A stretch of 64,000 nt of DNA from Citrobacter farmeri (lineage in GTDB: Bacteria; Pseudomonadota; Gammaproteobacteria; Enterobacterales; Enterobacteriaceae), in NCBI RefSeq assembly GCF_019048065.1, contig NZ_CP077291.1, positions 2,790,001 to 2,854,000 on the forward strand. The letters are read 5' to 3'. Every line of letters starts with the position of its first letter. The first letter of the stretch is position 1. This document shows positions 52,829 to 63,275 of this stretch, one piece after another. The translations under genes were made by a program, and so were the position numbers. The notes beneath the pieces were generated by a model, which did not search any database, was not told the origin of the DNA, and saw nothing but the letters and a program-made list of their open reading frames with translations.

Positions 52829-53998
52829 ATGACGCAACGCATGATATTAAATGAAACCTCCTGGTTTGGGCGGGGTTGCCGCAGCCAGTTAATTAATGAA
52901 CTTACGCGACGGGGTTTTTCCAGAGCCCTGATCGTCACCGACAACGGTCTGGTCAAATGCGGTATCGTTGAGAAAATTACCACCCTACTTGATGAAGCTG
53001 GTTTTGCCTGGTCATTATTCGACCGTGTCGTACCGAATCCGGGTATTACCGTGGTACAGGAAGGCGTGGAGAAATTTCGTGCCAGCGGTGCTGATGTCCT
53101 TATCGCTATCGGCGGCGGATCGCCCCAGGATACCTGTAAGGCTATCGGGATCATCATTAATAATCCTGAGTTTGCAGATGTCCGCAGCCTGGAGGGGTTT
53201 GCTGAGACGACCCGTCCCTGCGTGCCCATTATTGCTCTGCCCACCACGGCAGGAACCGCAGCAGAAGTCACCATTAATTATGTGATTACCGACGAAGAGA
53301 ATCAGCGGAAATTTGTCTGTATCGACCCGCATGACATTCCGCAGGTCGCGCTTGTGGATGCGGATTTAATGGATGCAATGCCAGGTTCGCTAAAAGCCGC
53401 CACCGGCATTGATGCTCTTACCCACGCCATTGAAGGTTACATCACGCGCGGAGCCTGGGAATTACCGGATGCGCTCCATCTTAAAGCCATTGAAATGATT
53501 GCTAAATCGCTACGCAGCGCGGTTGCTGGCGATGCTGAAGCGATGGAAAAAATGGCGCTTGCGCAATACATCGCCGGCATGGGGTTTTCCAATGTGGGTC
53601 TCGGCCTCGTCCATGGCATGGCGCATCCGCTGGGGGCGTTATACAACACACCGCACGGTATCGCCAATGCCATCCTGCTACCTCAGATCATGGCATGGAA
53701 TGCGGCCTACACCGGAGAGAAATACCGCGACATCGCGCTGGCAATGGCCATTCCCGACGCCGCCACGTTACCGCTGGAGCAGGTACGACAGGCTGCTGTC
53801 GATGCGGTCTATCAGCTCAATCACGATGTCGGGATCCCCGTATCGCTGCGTGAGATCGGGATGAATCAGGACGACATTTCGCAGCTCGCACAGGCCGCCT
53901 TTGACGATGTCTGTACCGGGGGAAATCCCCGCCCGGCCACGGTGGATGAGATCGCCGCACTCTATCTGCAGGCCTTCAACGGAGTGAACGGACAATGA
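52829..53998 (+). CDS. Lactaldehyde reductase-like iron alcohol dehydrogenase (FucO-like)
   Basis: A 389-residue group III alcohol dehydrogenase with high similarity to E. coli FucO along its length: MILNETSWFGRG, IAIGGGSPQDTCKAIGIIINNPEFADVRSLEG, TTAGTAAEVTINYVITDEE, GIDALTHAIEGYITRG, GLGLVHGMAHPLGA, and DDVCTGGNPR. Iron ligands Asp, His, His, His are present in these segments. FucO reduces L-lactaldehyde to L-1,2-propanediol. Its presence argues that the pathway yields lactaldehyde, so the sugar is a 6-deoxy sugar. The start at 52829 has AGAGGGA. Confidence 0.9.
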   Translation: MTQRMILNETSWFGRGCRSQLINELTRRGFSRALIVTDNGLVKCGIVEKITTLLDEAGFAWSLFDRVVPNPGITVVQEGVEKFRASGADVLIAIGGGSPQDTCKAIGIIINNPEFADVRSLEGFAETTRPCVPIIALPTTAGTAAEVTINYVITDEENQRKFVCIDPHDIPQVALVDADLMDAMPGSLKAATGIDALTHAIEGYITRGAWELPDALHLKAIEMIAKSLRSAVAGDAEAMEKMALAQYIAGMGFSNVGLGLVHGMAHPLGALYNTPHGIANAILLPQIMAWNAAYTGEKYRDIALAMAIPDAATLPLEQVRQAAVDAVYQLNHDVGIPVSLREIGMNQDDISQLAQAAFDDVCTGGNPRPATVDEIAALYLQAFNGVNGQ

Positions 53999-54927
53999 CA
54001 CAGCCGATGCCCCAACCGCTGTTCAGCGGGGTGATTCCTCCCGTCCCTACGCTCTTTACCGCAGAGGGTGAATTCAATGAAACCGCGCAGGCCATCCTGA
54101 TCGAACACCTGATCGACTCTCCCGTGGACGGGCTCTTTTTTCTCGGCAGCGCCGGAGAGTTTGCCCATATGTCCCGCGAGATGCGCCAGGATGTCGCCAC
54201 ATTTTGCACTCGTCTGGTTGCAGGTCGAAAGCCCGTGCTTATCGGTATTGCCAGTTGTGGAACACAGGAGACTATTGAAGCTGGTCTTCATGCGCAACGC
54301 CTCGGCGCGGATGGCGTGGTCGTCGTGAATCCCTGGTACAACCCCCTCAGCGAAAGCAACCTGTTTCAGCACTTTAAAAGGGTGGCAGAGGCGCTGTCGA
54401 TTCCAGTCATTCTGTACAATTTCCCCGCGCTGACCGGGCAATCCATACCGGTACAGACTATCAAAGCCCTTGCAATCGACTGCCCGAACATCGTGGGGTT
54501 GAAAGATACGGTAGATACGCTGTCCCATATCCGGGAAACGCTGCATGCAGTCAAACCCGTGCGCCCTGATTTTGCAGTTTTTGCCGGCTACGATGAGTAT
54601 CTTCTTGGCACATTAATTTTGGGAGGAGATGGCTGTATTCCCGCCAGCGCCAATTTCGCTCCCCAACTCACCTGTGGGATCCGCGATGCCTGGTATGCGC
54701 AGGATTATTCTCGTGCCGTAGAACTGCAACAGTCCCTGTCCTGGATCCCGCCTCTCTACGGACTGGACCAGCCTTTTTATAACGCGGTGAAATATGCGCT
54801 ACAACTGACTGGTTTGGATATTTCTGTCCATTCATTGCCACCTGCGTCGCCACTGACCGCAGAAATGAAAATGGAAATTGAAAATATTCTTCAGCGTGCG
54901 GGTGTGATAAATAAGGAGAGTCAATAA
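53995..54927 (+). CDS. DHDPS-family 2-keto-3-deoxy acid aldolase
   Basis: A 310-residue TIM-barrel class I aldolase. The GSAGE signature is at 51-55, the catalytic Tyr141 in ILYNFP and the Schiff-base Lys170 in NIVGLKDT. The sequence resembles YagE/YjhH-type aldolases, not lysine biosynthesis DapA. It would cleave the 2-keto-3-deoxy acid made by the dehydratase to pyruvate and an aldehyde (lactaldehyde if the sugar is L-fucose or L-rhamnose). It overlaps the FucO-like gene by four bases (ATGA). Confidence 0.85.
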   Translation: MTQPMPQPLFSGVIPPVPTLFTAEGEFNETAQAILIEHLIDSPVDGLFFLGSAGEFAHMSREMRQDVATFCTRLVAGRKPVLIGIASCGTQETIEAGLHAQRLGADGVVVVNPWYNPLSESNLFQHFKRVAEALSIPVILYNFPALTGQSIPVQTIKALAIDCPNIVGLKDTVDTLSHIRETLHAVKPVRPDFAVFAGYDEYLLGTLILGGDGCIPASANFAPQLTCGIRDAWYAQDYSRAVELQQSLSWIPPLYGLDQPFYNAVKYALQLTGLDISVHSLPPASPLTAEMKMEIENILQRAGVINKESQ

Positions 54928-54928
54928 T

Positions 54929-55261
54929 ATGAACAAAATCCGTCGTTTTGGTTGCGTGGTGAAAGTCCGGCCGGAAAAACTGGAATATTATAAGGAACTC
55001 CATGCGAATCCCTGGCCTGAAGTCAATGCCATGATAAAAGAATGTAATCTGCGTAATTTTTCCATTTATTATAAAAACGGACTGCTCTTTAGTTATCTGG
55101 AATATACCGGCGATGACTATGACGCCGACCAGCAGAAAATGGCGGAGCATCTGAAAACACAGGAGTGGTGGCAAGAAACGTCTCCCTGTCAGATGCCGCT
55201 TGAGGGCGAACCTGAAGGAACACTGTGGGTAGAAATGGAAGAAATATACCACCTCGATTAA
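54929..55261 (+). CDS. L-rhamnose mutarotase family protein
   Basis: A 110-residue protein of the RhaM/DUF718 family: FGCVVKVRPEKLEYYKELHANPWPEV, with the catalytic His in ELH, CNLRNFSIYY, and EWWQETSPCQMPL. The family interconverts anomers of L-rhamnose, and a branch acts on L-fucose. An AAGGAG site precedes it, one base after the aldolase stop. It supports a 6-deoxy-L-sugar as the substrate of this operon. Confidence 0.88.
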   Translation: MNKIRRFGCVVKVRPEKLEYYKELHANPWPEVNAMIKECNLRNFSIYYKNGLLFSYLEYTGDDYDADQQKMAEHLKTQEWWQETSPCQMPLEGEPEGTLWVEMEEIYHLD

Positions 55262-55301
55262 TTCAAAAAAAATAATAACACTGATTCTCTGCGCTTTCTG
55301 A

Positions 55302-56873
<1,572 letters not shown>

Positions 56874-56879
56874 TAGTGG

Positions 56880-56911
56880 GCGAACGGTTTTATCGCGGTA
56901 AAACCGTTCGC
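56880..56911. terminator. Bidirectional terminator after the porin gene
   Basis: A 13-bp perfect stem GCGAACGGTTTTA/TAAAACCGTTCGC with a six-base loop lies between the porin gene and the convergent AraC-type gene. TTTTA in the arms gives both strands a T-rich side. Confidence 0.75.
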
Positions 56912-56936
56912 TTACCTGAAACGAACTGGACGCCAT

Positions 56937-57797
56937 TTACAGTTGTTTTTCCCGTCTCCGGAATTCGCTTGGCGAGACGCCAACCGCCCGATGGAACTCG
57001 CGCGAAAAATGCAGTTGATCGTGATACCCCACCTGACTGGCAATGTTTCCTATTGTGGCATCCGTTTCAACTAACAGTCGACGAGCCTGAGACAGGCGGT
57101 AGTTTTTCAACCAACGTAGCGGACTTTGATTAAACGTCTCCTGAAAGAGACGAAAAAGCTGTGATTTACTCACCTGACAATAGTGCATGAATTTATCAAT
57201 ATCCCACTCATCGTTATAATGACTGTGAATTTGATAAATCAATCGGCCTAATCCGCGGTGTGTGATCACTGGTGAGCTTTCATTTTCATGACTGCGACTC
57301 TCCAGAAGGGTATAAATTAATTTCGAGCACAGCAGGTCGCAATGCGCATCTGCGACCAGAGTATGGCTTTTCATCAGTCCAAATAATTGATGGTAAATTT
57401 CGGTTATTTCAGCGGGTGATTCAAATTCAAACACCGGTCGATGAAGAACATTGAGAAAATTCATAATATTGTCCATCTTCGAACCGTCAATTCTTAACCA
57501 CAATATCTCCCAGGGATCGGCGCTGTCCGGAAAGTGTTCATGCGGCAACCTGACAGGAAGCCAGACCAGGCACCCTTCTTTTACGTCATATTTTTTATTC
57601 TCCAGGCAAATAACGCCCTTTCCCTTGAGACAGAAAATAAGTTCATGTCCCACAACAGACTGGCGTTGGATATGGAAATTCGTCCCCGTTAATATATGAC
57701 CAGCACGCAATACCCGATAATTTACCAGCGTTGAAAAATCTTCTGATTCCCGATACCAGTTTTCAATGACCTGTGTTCGCTGCGGCAGTGAACTCAT
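56937..57797 (-). CDS. AraC-family regulator
   Basis: A 286-residue regulator: N-terminal cupin sugar-binding domain (VGHELIFCLKGKGVICLENKKYDVKEGCLVWLPVRLPHE) and a C-terminal double HTH (DIDKFMHYCQVSKSQLFRLFQETFNQSPLRWLKNYRLSQARRLL, TIGNIASQVGYHDQLHFSREFHRAVGVSPSEFR). It resembles RhaS/MelR-type activators. The start at 57797 has GGAG at eight bases; an upstream in-frame ATG at 57857 has none. It faces the sugar operon and probably activates its distant promoter in response to the sugar. Confidence 0.88.
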   Translation of the reverse strand: MSSLPQRTQVIENWYRESEDFSTLVNYRVLRAGHILTGTNFHIQRQSVVGHELIFCLKGKGVICLENKKYDVKEGCLVWLPVRLPHEHFPDSADPWEILWLRIDGSKMDNIMNFLNVLHRPVFEFESPAEITEIYHQLFGLMKSHTLVADAHCDLLCSKLIYTLLESRSHENESSPVITHRGLGRLIYQIHSHYNDEWDIDKFMHYCQVSKSQLFRLFQETFNQSPLRWLKNYRLSQARRLLVETDATIGNIASQVGYHDQLHFSREFHRAVGVSPSEFRRREKQL

Positions 57798-58359
57798 ATG
57801 CCATACTCCGAAAGAATTGGTACAATTTAGACTAATTAATTCATCGTGAGATGACAAGGGGAAATCATGAGCGGAGGTGATTTAAATCTTTGACTCAGTT
57901 CACAAGTTCAAATAACGATAAAATTAATCCGCCAACAGCCTTATGCACTATGATACCACCACTCTTCTTTTTTTAACTTCAGACCTGACTGTTCACTATT
58001 TTGCACATCAGTTTATCCCCCACAAGGCATCATCGTCAAAAATCAGATCTTATGAAATCACTCATTTGGTTTAGGATTCATTTATATTTACTTTCTTTTT
58101 GTAAATAACGTTGCAGGGCGAATTAACAAAAGTATCATTATGCTAATATTGCAACCTAACTCCGCCACTTTTTCATCTTCTTCTTTTCGCTTAAGGACGT
58201 TTACTGACAAATACCTGCGTATAATGACGTCTCCCCCCTCTGGTCTACTGTTCATTATGATGGTTTACATACGTTCATCTCCTGGTATTTCCCTCTGTCA
58301 TTCGAATCGTTATAACTGACATCATCAAAGCCCCCCACTTATCATTGAAGGAGCGAAAA
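57798..58359. other. AT-rich divergent intergenic region
   Basis: About 560 bases between the AraC-type gene and the PTS operon, with no credible gene. It is AT-rich and should hold the promoter of each. I saw no recognisable operator. Confidence 0.5.
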
Positions 58360-59877
58360 ATGAAAGTGCTAAGCAAAAGACAAATATCACTGGTCAACCG
58401 TTTAGCTCACGAGAATGGGTGGCTGACTACGGCGCAAGCCGCGAAGATACTCAATATTTCAGTTAGTACGCTCAGACGAGACGTCGAAGCCATTAATCTT
58501 TTTTTTGCAGGGAAAGAGAGCACTATACTGACCAGACCCGGTTTGGGTCTGAAACTTGATGCGCATGACATCGTATCGCTTCCGGCAACCTCCGGGGATG
58601 AGCAGGTTGCAAACATACTAAAAAGCAAAAGACTGGTCGGCATTGCGACTGATTTGCTGACACATTCCCCCTCGCCGTTATCTATCAGTTTTTTATCAGA
58701 AAAATACTTTATCAGTCGATCCTCTATTGTGGAAGATTTAAACAAGATAGAGCGATGGGTCGCGTGTTTTGCCCTGCTGATGATAAAAAATCGCACGGGA
58801 ACATTTATTGAAGGCACGGATTATGATATTCGCATGGCTCTCAAGGAGATCATTACGCATAGCGTTTTATGTAACTATCAGATGACGGACAGCAGAATCG
58901 ACAGATTCTCCCGAGTGCAGCTAATCAATGAATTTGGCCAGGACAGCGTGTCCAATTGCATCAATCTCATCACCTTTATAGAGGATGAATTAGGATGTGC
59001 CATTAGCGAACCCTATTACACCAATCTTTTCTCACATTTGCTGGTCACAATCAGACGGATAGAGAAGAGAAATAGTCGTCCGGCGAATGACCCGGTACAG
59101 GTGCATAATAATAAAGAGTGGCTGATTGCTGAAAAAGCCATCATCTGGCTTGAGCAAAAATATGCCTTCACTTTCCCGGCAATTGAAGTGAACTATATCT
59201 ATCAATACCTTGTTTCATCCGGCAAACATTCAGCGCATGCCGCGCCCTCTGCCAGAGGGTTGCAGGACAAAGAAGCACTGGATTATGCAATCAAGCTAAC
59301 CAGCATACTTTCTCAGTCACTAAAATGTGATTTGATCTCTGATCAGACCCTACTGAACTCACTGGTAATGCATATTAAACCGATGCTGAACCGCCTTTCT
59401 TTTCGGATCATCATCCACAATCCATTACTGGATGAAATAAAGAAAGAGCTTTCCCCGGTTTTTATTGCAGTCAGAGACGCAACCCTGATGATAAATAAAC
59501 GCAGTAAACACGATCCCCCTTCTGAGGATGAGGTCGCCTATTTAACCGTGTATATTCAGGCTGCCCTTGAGAAGGTCAAAGAAAATAAGAAAATTATTCT
59601 TGTCTGCTCAAGCGGCGTGGGGACATCTCAACTTCTCTACAGTCGTATTACCAAAGCCTTCCCTGACTGGGAGATTATCGATATTGTACCTGGCAGTAGA
59701 CTGAAAAAAACATTATCTGAGAAAAAATGTGACTTAATCATTTCAACGATACGGATAGAAGAAATGATGATCCCTGTTGCCTATGTTTCTGCACTGTTTT
59801 CAGCCAAAGACATAATTCGAGTGACGGAAACCTTATTTACCGAGCGCCATCCCCAGGAGAAAGAGCATGTTAGATAA
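58360..59877 (+). CDS. PRD-containing PTS transcriptional activator
   Basis: A 505-residue regulator: N-terminal HTH (LTTAQAAKILNISVSTLRRDVEAI), a second HTH (SISFLSEKYFISRSSIVEDLNKI), two PTS regulation domains with conserved His (SHLLVTIRR; LVMHIKPMLNR), and a C-terminal EIIB-like domain with VCSSGVGTSQLL. A terminal EIIA domain, common in MtlR/LicR proteins, is missing; the next gene encodes EIIA separately. Phosphorylation by PTS proteins should set its activity. The start at 58360 has AAGGAG. Confidence 0.88.
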   Translation: MKVLSKRQISLVNRLAHENGWLTTAQAAKILNISVSTLRRDVEAINLFFAGKESTILTRPGLGLKLDAHDIVSLPATSGDEQVANILKSKRLVGIATDLLTHSPSPLSISFLSEKYFISRSSIVEDLNKIERWVACFALLMIKNRTGTFIEGTDYDIRMALKEIITHSVLCNYQMTDSRIDRFSRVQLINEFGQDSVSNCINLITFIEDELGCAISEPYYTNLFSHLLVTIRRIEKRNSRPANDPVQVHNNKEWLIAEKAIIWLEQKYAFTFPAIEVNYIYQYLVSSGKHSAHAAPSARGLQDKEALDYAIKLTSILSQSLKCDLISDQTLLNSLVMHIKPMLNRLSFRIIIHNPLLDEIKKELSPVFIAVRDATLMINKRSKHDPPSEDEVAYLTVYIQAALEKVKENKKIILVCSSGVGTSQLLYSRITKAFPDWEIIDIVPGSRLKKTLSEKKCDLIISTIRIEEMMIPVAYVSALFSAKDIIRVTETLFTERHPQEKEHVR

Positions 59878-60340
59878 AATAGTCATCAGCGATTTGTTAA
59901 ATAAAGCCTGCGTTATTACTGACATGCAGGCGAACAGCAAAATTGATGTGATTGAGCAATTGACCCAGTCACTTTGCGATGAAGGTATTATTACTAATAA
60001 ACAAGGGTTTATCACCGACGTCCTTGCCCGTGAATCACTGGGGTCAACCGGTTTTGAAAACCAGATAGCCATTCCACATGGGAAATCCCGTTGGGTGAGT
60101 GAAACAAGAATAGCCGTTGCCAAACTGAAGGATAATATCGATTGGGAAACGATGGATAGTTCTGATGTGAAACTGGTTATTCTCTTTGCTGTAAAAGAGG
60201 CAGACAGCGGAGCAGGACATATAAAAGTTCTGGCTCGCATATCTATTGCATTAGGGGATGATGATGTTGTGGAGAAACTACTTAATGCCAATTCACAAGA
60301 GGAGCTGTATCGGTTAATTATTAATAATACCGGAGAGTAG
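59867..60340 (+). CDS. PTS fructose-family EIIA component
   Basis: A 157-residue EIIA of the fructose/mannitol (PtsN-like) type with the phosphorylated His71 in AIPHGKS, preceded by RESLGSTGFENQ. It receives phosphate from HPr and passes it to the EIIB domain of the next gene. It overlaps the regulator gene by 11 bases. Confidence 0.92.
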   Translation: MLDKIVISDLLNKACVITDMQANSKIDVIEQLTQSLCDEGIITNKQGFITDVLARESLGSTGFENQIAIPHGKSRWVSETRIAVAKLKDNIDWETMDSSDVKLVILFAVKEADSGAGHIKVLARISIALGDDDVVEKLLNANSQEELYRLIINNTGE

Positions 60341-60361
60341 TATCCTCACAAGGAGAATAAA

Positions 60362-61768
60362 ATGAAAATAATTGCGATTACCGCCTGTCCAACAGGCGTT
60401 GCACATACTTACCTTGCAGAAGCTAACCTTAAAAAGAGCGCACTTAAAAAAGGCATTCCTGTACTCGTTGAAACACAGGGGGCCGTTGAAAGTGAATATA
60501 TTTTTACTGACGACGACATTCGGCAAGCGGATATTGTTTTAATCGCTGCGGATAAAGTTATCGATCTTAGCCGCTTCCATAACAAAAATATTATTCGGGT
60601 CTCGGTGACGCGTGCAGCGAAAGATGCCGCAGGTTTACTGGATGAGATTATCTCCGGTGAATTACAACCAGAGCGACACCTTGAGTCCGGAACATCGCAG
60701 GAATCCCCCAAAGCGGATAATGATAAATCGTTTATTTCTCAGATTTATATTCATCTTATCACCGGCGTTAATCTGATGATCCCGTTCGTCGTCGCGGGCG
60801 GTATTCTCATCGCGCTGAGCTTTTCATTTGGCATCACCGCAGCAACGCCCGGCGATGCCAACTTTAGTCCGCTGGCAAAAATGCTGTCGGATATTGGAGG
60901 CGGTGCTGCCTTTGCGTTGATGCTCCCTGTCCTCTCGCTCGGGATCAGTAAATCGATCAGCGGAAATATGGGGATCGTGTCAGGAGCGGTCGGCGGCATG
61001 ATGGCAATACAAACCGGATCAGGTTTTCTCGGCGCTCTGCTGGCGGGTTTTTTGGCCGGGTATGTCACGCTGGTTATCGTCAAATATATTAACCTCCCCA
61101 AATCCGTCGCCGGCCTGAAGCCTATTTTGATCGTGCCATTGTTGAGCGTATTTATTACCGGCGCGCTGATGGTGCTGGTGATTGGCGAACCGATTAAGTT
61201 TCTTCTCGACTCACTGACGGCATTTCTTGAAAACCTCGGCAATACCAACGCCGCCATTATGGGATTGTTAATCGGCATGATGGTGGCCTTCGACATGGGA
61301 GGGCCTTTGAATAAAACCGTCTGCATGTTTGCTATCGGATTAATGTCGACAGGTATCTATGAACCCATTGCCGCCTGTATGGCCGCCGGGATGGTCCCAC
61401 CATTGGGCATTGCACTCGCTACCACGCTATTTGGTCGCAAATTTACCCGTCAGGAAAGAGATACCGGAAAAGTCACCTATGTTCTCGGCCTGTCCTTTAT
61501 CACCGAAGGCGCAATCCCCTATGCCGTCGCCGATCCGCTACGCGTCATTCCTGCCATTGTCGCAGGTTCCGGTCTCGCAGGCGCGCTCTCCATGGCGTTG
61601 GGATGCGCGTCAAGAGCCCCACACGGCGGCGTTTTCGTGATGTTTATTCCCAATGTGATTACCCACGTTGTGGCCTATATCGTCGCTATCGCCGCCGGCG
61701 CATTACTGACCGCCATTATTCTTCGTTTTATTAAGAAAGATTGCCCTGAAACTATACAGGAGATGTAA
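60362..61768 (+). CDS. PTS fructose-family EIIBC component
   Basis: A 468-residue membrane permease. The EIIB domain (1-105) has the phosphocysteine Cys9 in ITACPTGVAHT; a linker follows, then the EIIC domain with about nine helices (NLMIPFVVAGGILIALSF, ...GMMVAFDMGGPLNKT, SFITEGAIPYAV). It imports and phosphorylates a fructose-like ketose. The typical second EIIB domain of FruA is missing. The exact sugar is not determined. Confidence 0.92.
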   Translation: MKIIAITACPTGVAHTYLAEANLKKSALKKGIPVLVETQGAVESEYIFTDDDIRQADIVLIAADKVIDLSRFHNKNIIRVSVTRAAKDAAGLLDEIISGELQPERHLESGTSQESPKADNDKSFISQIYIHLITGVNLMIPFVVAGGILIALSFSFGITAATPGDANFSPLAKMLSDIGGGAAFALMLPVLSLGISKSISGNMGIVSGAVGGMMAIQTGSGFLGALLAGFLAGYVTLVIVKYINLPKSVAGLKPILIVPLLSVFITGALMVLVIGEPIKFLLDSLTAFLENLGNTNAAIMGLLIGMMVAFDMGGPLNKTVCMFAIGLMSTGIYEPIAACMAAGMVPPLGIALATTLFGRKFTRQERDTGKVTYVLGLSFITEGAIPYAVADPLRVIPAIVAGSGLAGALSMALGCASRAPHGGVFVMFIPNVITHVVAYIVAIAAGALLTAIILRFIKKDCPETIQEM

Positions 61769-61770
61769 CC

Positions 61771-62631
61771 ATGCTCATGAATATGAAAGATCTGCTATCC
61801 GTCGCTCAGCAACATAAATTTGGTGTCGGGGCTTTTAATATCGCGTCTGCCGAATTCGCACGAGTGGTTATCGACGCTGCAGAAAAAATGCGTTCGCCGG
61901 TTATTCTTGAAGTTCATCCGGATGAGCATGACTTCACCGGCGATGATTTTATCTACTATCTTCGGGAACTGGCCATTAAAGCAACGGTACCGGTTGTCAT
62001 TCACCTTGATCATGGGCAGACCCTTGAACAGATTATGCGAGCGATACGTACCGGCTACACGTCGGTGATGATCGACGCCTCAGCCCTTCCCCTGGAAGAG
62101 AATATTGCCATCACACGCCGCGTAACCGACGTTGCTCACGCTGCCGGTATTTCCGTTGAAGCCGAACTGGGCACCATCGGTGTGGCACAGGGCAGTGGTG
62201 AAGGTGGACATGCTGAAATACTGTATACCGATCCCCAACAAGCTGAGCAATTCGTCAACGAGACAGGGGTCGATACCCTGGCGGTGGCGATTGGCACCTC
62301 ACATGGTTTATATCCGGCAGGAAAGCAGCCAAAACTGGATATAGAACGGCTGAAAACCATTAAGCAACGATTAAGCATCCCGCTGGTTCTCCACGGCGGC
62401 TCGGGAAATAAGGACGCGGAAGTCGCAGAATCTATCCAGCACGGCATCGGCAAAATCAACATTTCCAGCGACATGAAGAAAGCATTCTTTGTTGCTCTGG
62501 AAGCAGAACTGAAATCGGGGAGTCACGAACCTAATGCGCTATTTATCAAGCCAATGGAATCAGCGAAAGCCATTGTGGTTCACAAGATGAATTTATTCTC
62601 ATCTATCGGCAAGGCCGAACTTTACCGCTAA
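61771..62631 (+). CDS. Class II ketose-bisphosphate aldolase
   Basis: A 286-residue zinc aldolase of the GatY/KbaY/Fba group: VVIHLDHGQTLEQI (catalytic Asp and a zinc His), EAELGTIG, LAVAIGTSHGLY (zinc His), VLHGGSG (zinc His) and GKINISSDM. It should split a ketose-1,6-bisphosphate to triose phosphates. No phosphofructokinase-type gene is in the operon, so either a host kinase supplies the bisphosphate or the substrate is a ketose-1-phosphate. GGAGA lies eight bases before the start. Confidence 0.9.
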   Translation: MLMNMKDLLSVAQQHKFGVGAFNIASAEFARVVIDAAEKMRSPVILEVHPDEHDFTGDDFIYYLRELAIKATVPVVIHLDHGQTLEQIMRAIRTGYTSVMIDASALPLEENIAITRRVTDVAHAAGISVEAELGTIGVAQGSGEGGHAEILYTDPQQAEQFVNETGVDTLAVAIGTSHGLYPAGKQPKLDIERLKTIKQRLSIPLVLHGGSGNKDAEVAESIQHGIGKINISSDMKKAFFVALEAELKSGSHEPNALFIKPMESAKAIVVHKMNLFSSIGKAELYR

Positions 62632-62654
62632 AAGAACAGCACGTTACGCGCGAA

Positions 62655-62678
62655 AAGGGAATCCATACGGATTCCCTT
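62655..62678. terminator. Terminator of the PTS operon
   Basis: A 10-bp perfect stem AAGGGAATCC/GGATTCCCTT with an ATAC loop lies between the aldolase gene and the convergent regulator gene. T-rich sequence follows only in part (CCCTGTTATGTTT). Confidence 0.7.
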
Positions 62679-62690
62679 CCCTGTTATGTT

Positions 62691-63275
62691 TCAGCGTCCG
62701 CTGATCATCTCATTCATTTCTGAACCTGGCGGAAAATCCGCCACAGAAAGGACAATATTCAGGCCACGCGGCCGGAATGTTGTGGAATGAATCAGCATAT
62801 ACTTATACCAGCGAAAAAATAACCGCTTATCACTTACGTTGATACGTTCAAGAATACTGTACAACCTTGAGTATATCGACTTCTGGCTTAACCCCAGATA
62901 CTGCGAAGCATCAGCATAGGTATCCAGACAAACAATCGCATTAAGCGTGTGTTTATCAGCCCTGTTCATCTTCGCCATAAACTGGCAGAACTCGCACGTC
63001 TGAACGCCACTGTTATCCTGCGCATCCTTAAGCTTTTCAATAATCAGATTTATCGAGTCACAAAAATTTATATGTTGCTTCAGAAACAAATTATCTTGTT
63101 TGTCTGAAATACTCACTAATGTATATTCAGCGACTATGGCGCAACAGCATCGTGTTTGTACCCACATTGCAGGAAGAAAGCGGAATGGTTTCCGATCTGA
63201 CGGCCTCGCTGCCCGATTTTTTATTTCACTTAGCGCAAGAGCGATCAGTGGAGAAATTTCATCTTCGACAACCAC
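62691..63275 (-). CDS. LuxR-type HTH regulator (YjjQ/BglJ-like layout)
   Basis: A 194-residue protein. The C-terminal part (ADASQYLGLSQKSIYSRLYSILERINVSDKRLFFRWYKYML) fits the LuxR-type HTH of the YjjQ/BglJ/EcpR group. The N-terminal part is not a recognisable receiver domain. Eight cysteines include CCC near 44-46 and CEFC near 96-99. Translation starts at GTG 63275, with an unusually strong AAGGAGGG five bases upstream. An ATG two bases before it opens a frame of only ten codons. Target genes are unknown. Confidence 0.65.
   Translation of the reverse strand: MVVEDEISPLIALALSEIKNRAARPSDRKPFRFLPAMWVQTRCCCAIVAEYTLVSISDKQDNLFLKQHINFCDSINLIIEKLKDAQDNSGVQTCEFCQFMAKMNRADKHTLNAIVCLDTYADASQYLGLSQKSIYSRLYSILERINVSDKRLFFRWYKYMLIHSTTFRPRGLNIVLSVADFPPGSEMNEMISGR

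Noticed and set aside
53962..54546. A 194-codon open frame antisense to the DHDPS-family aldolase gene
   Set aside because: It covers conserved catalytic segments of the aldolase and has no recognisable domain.
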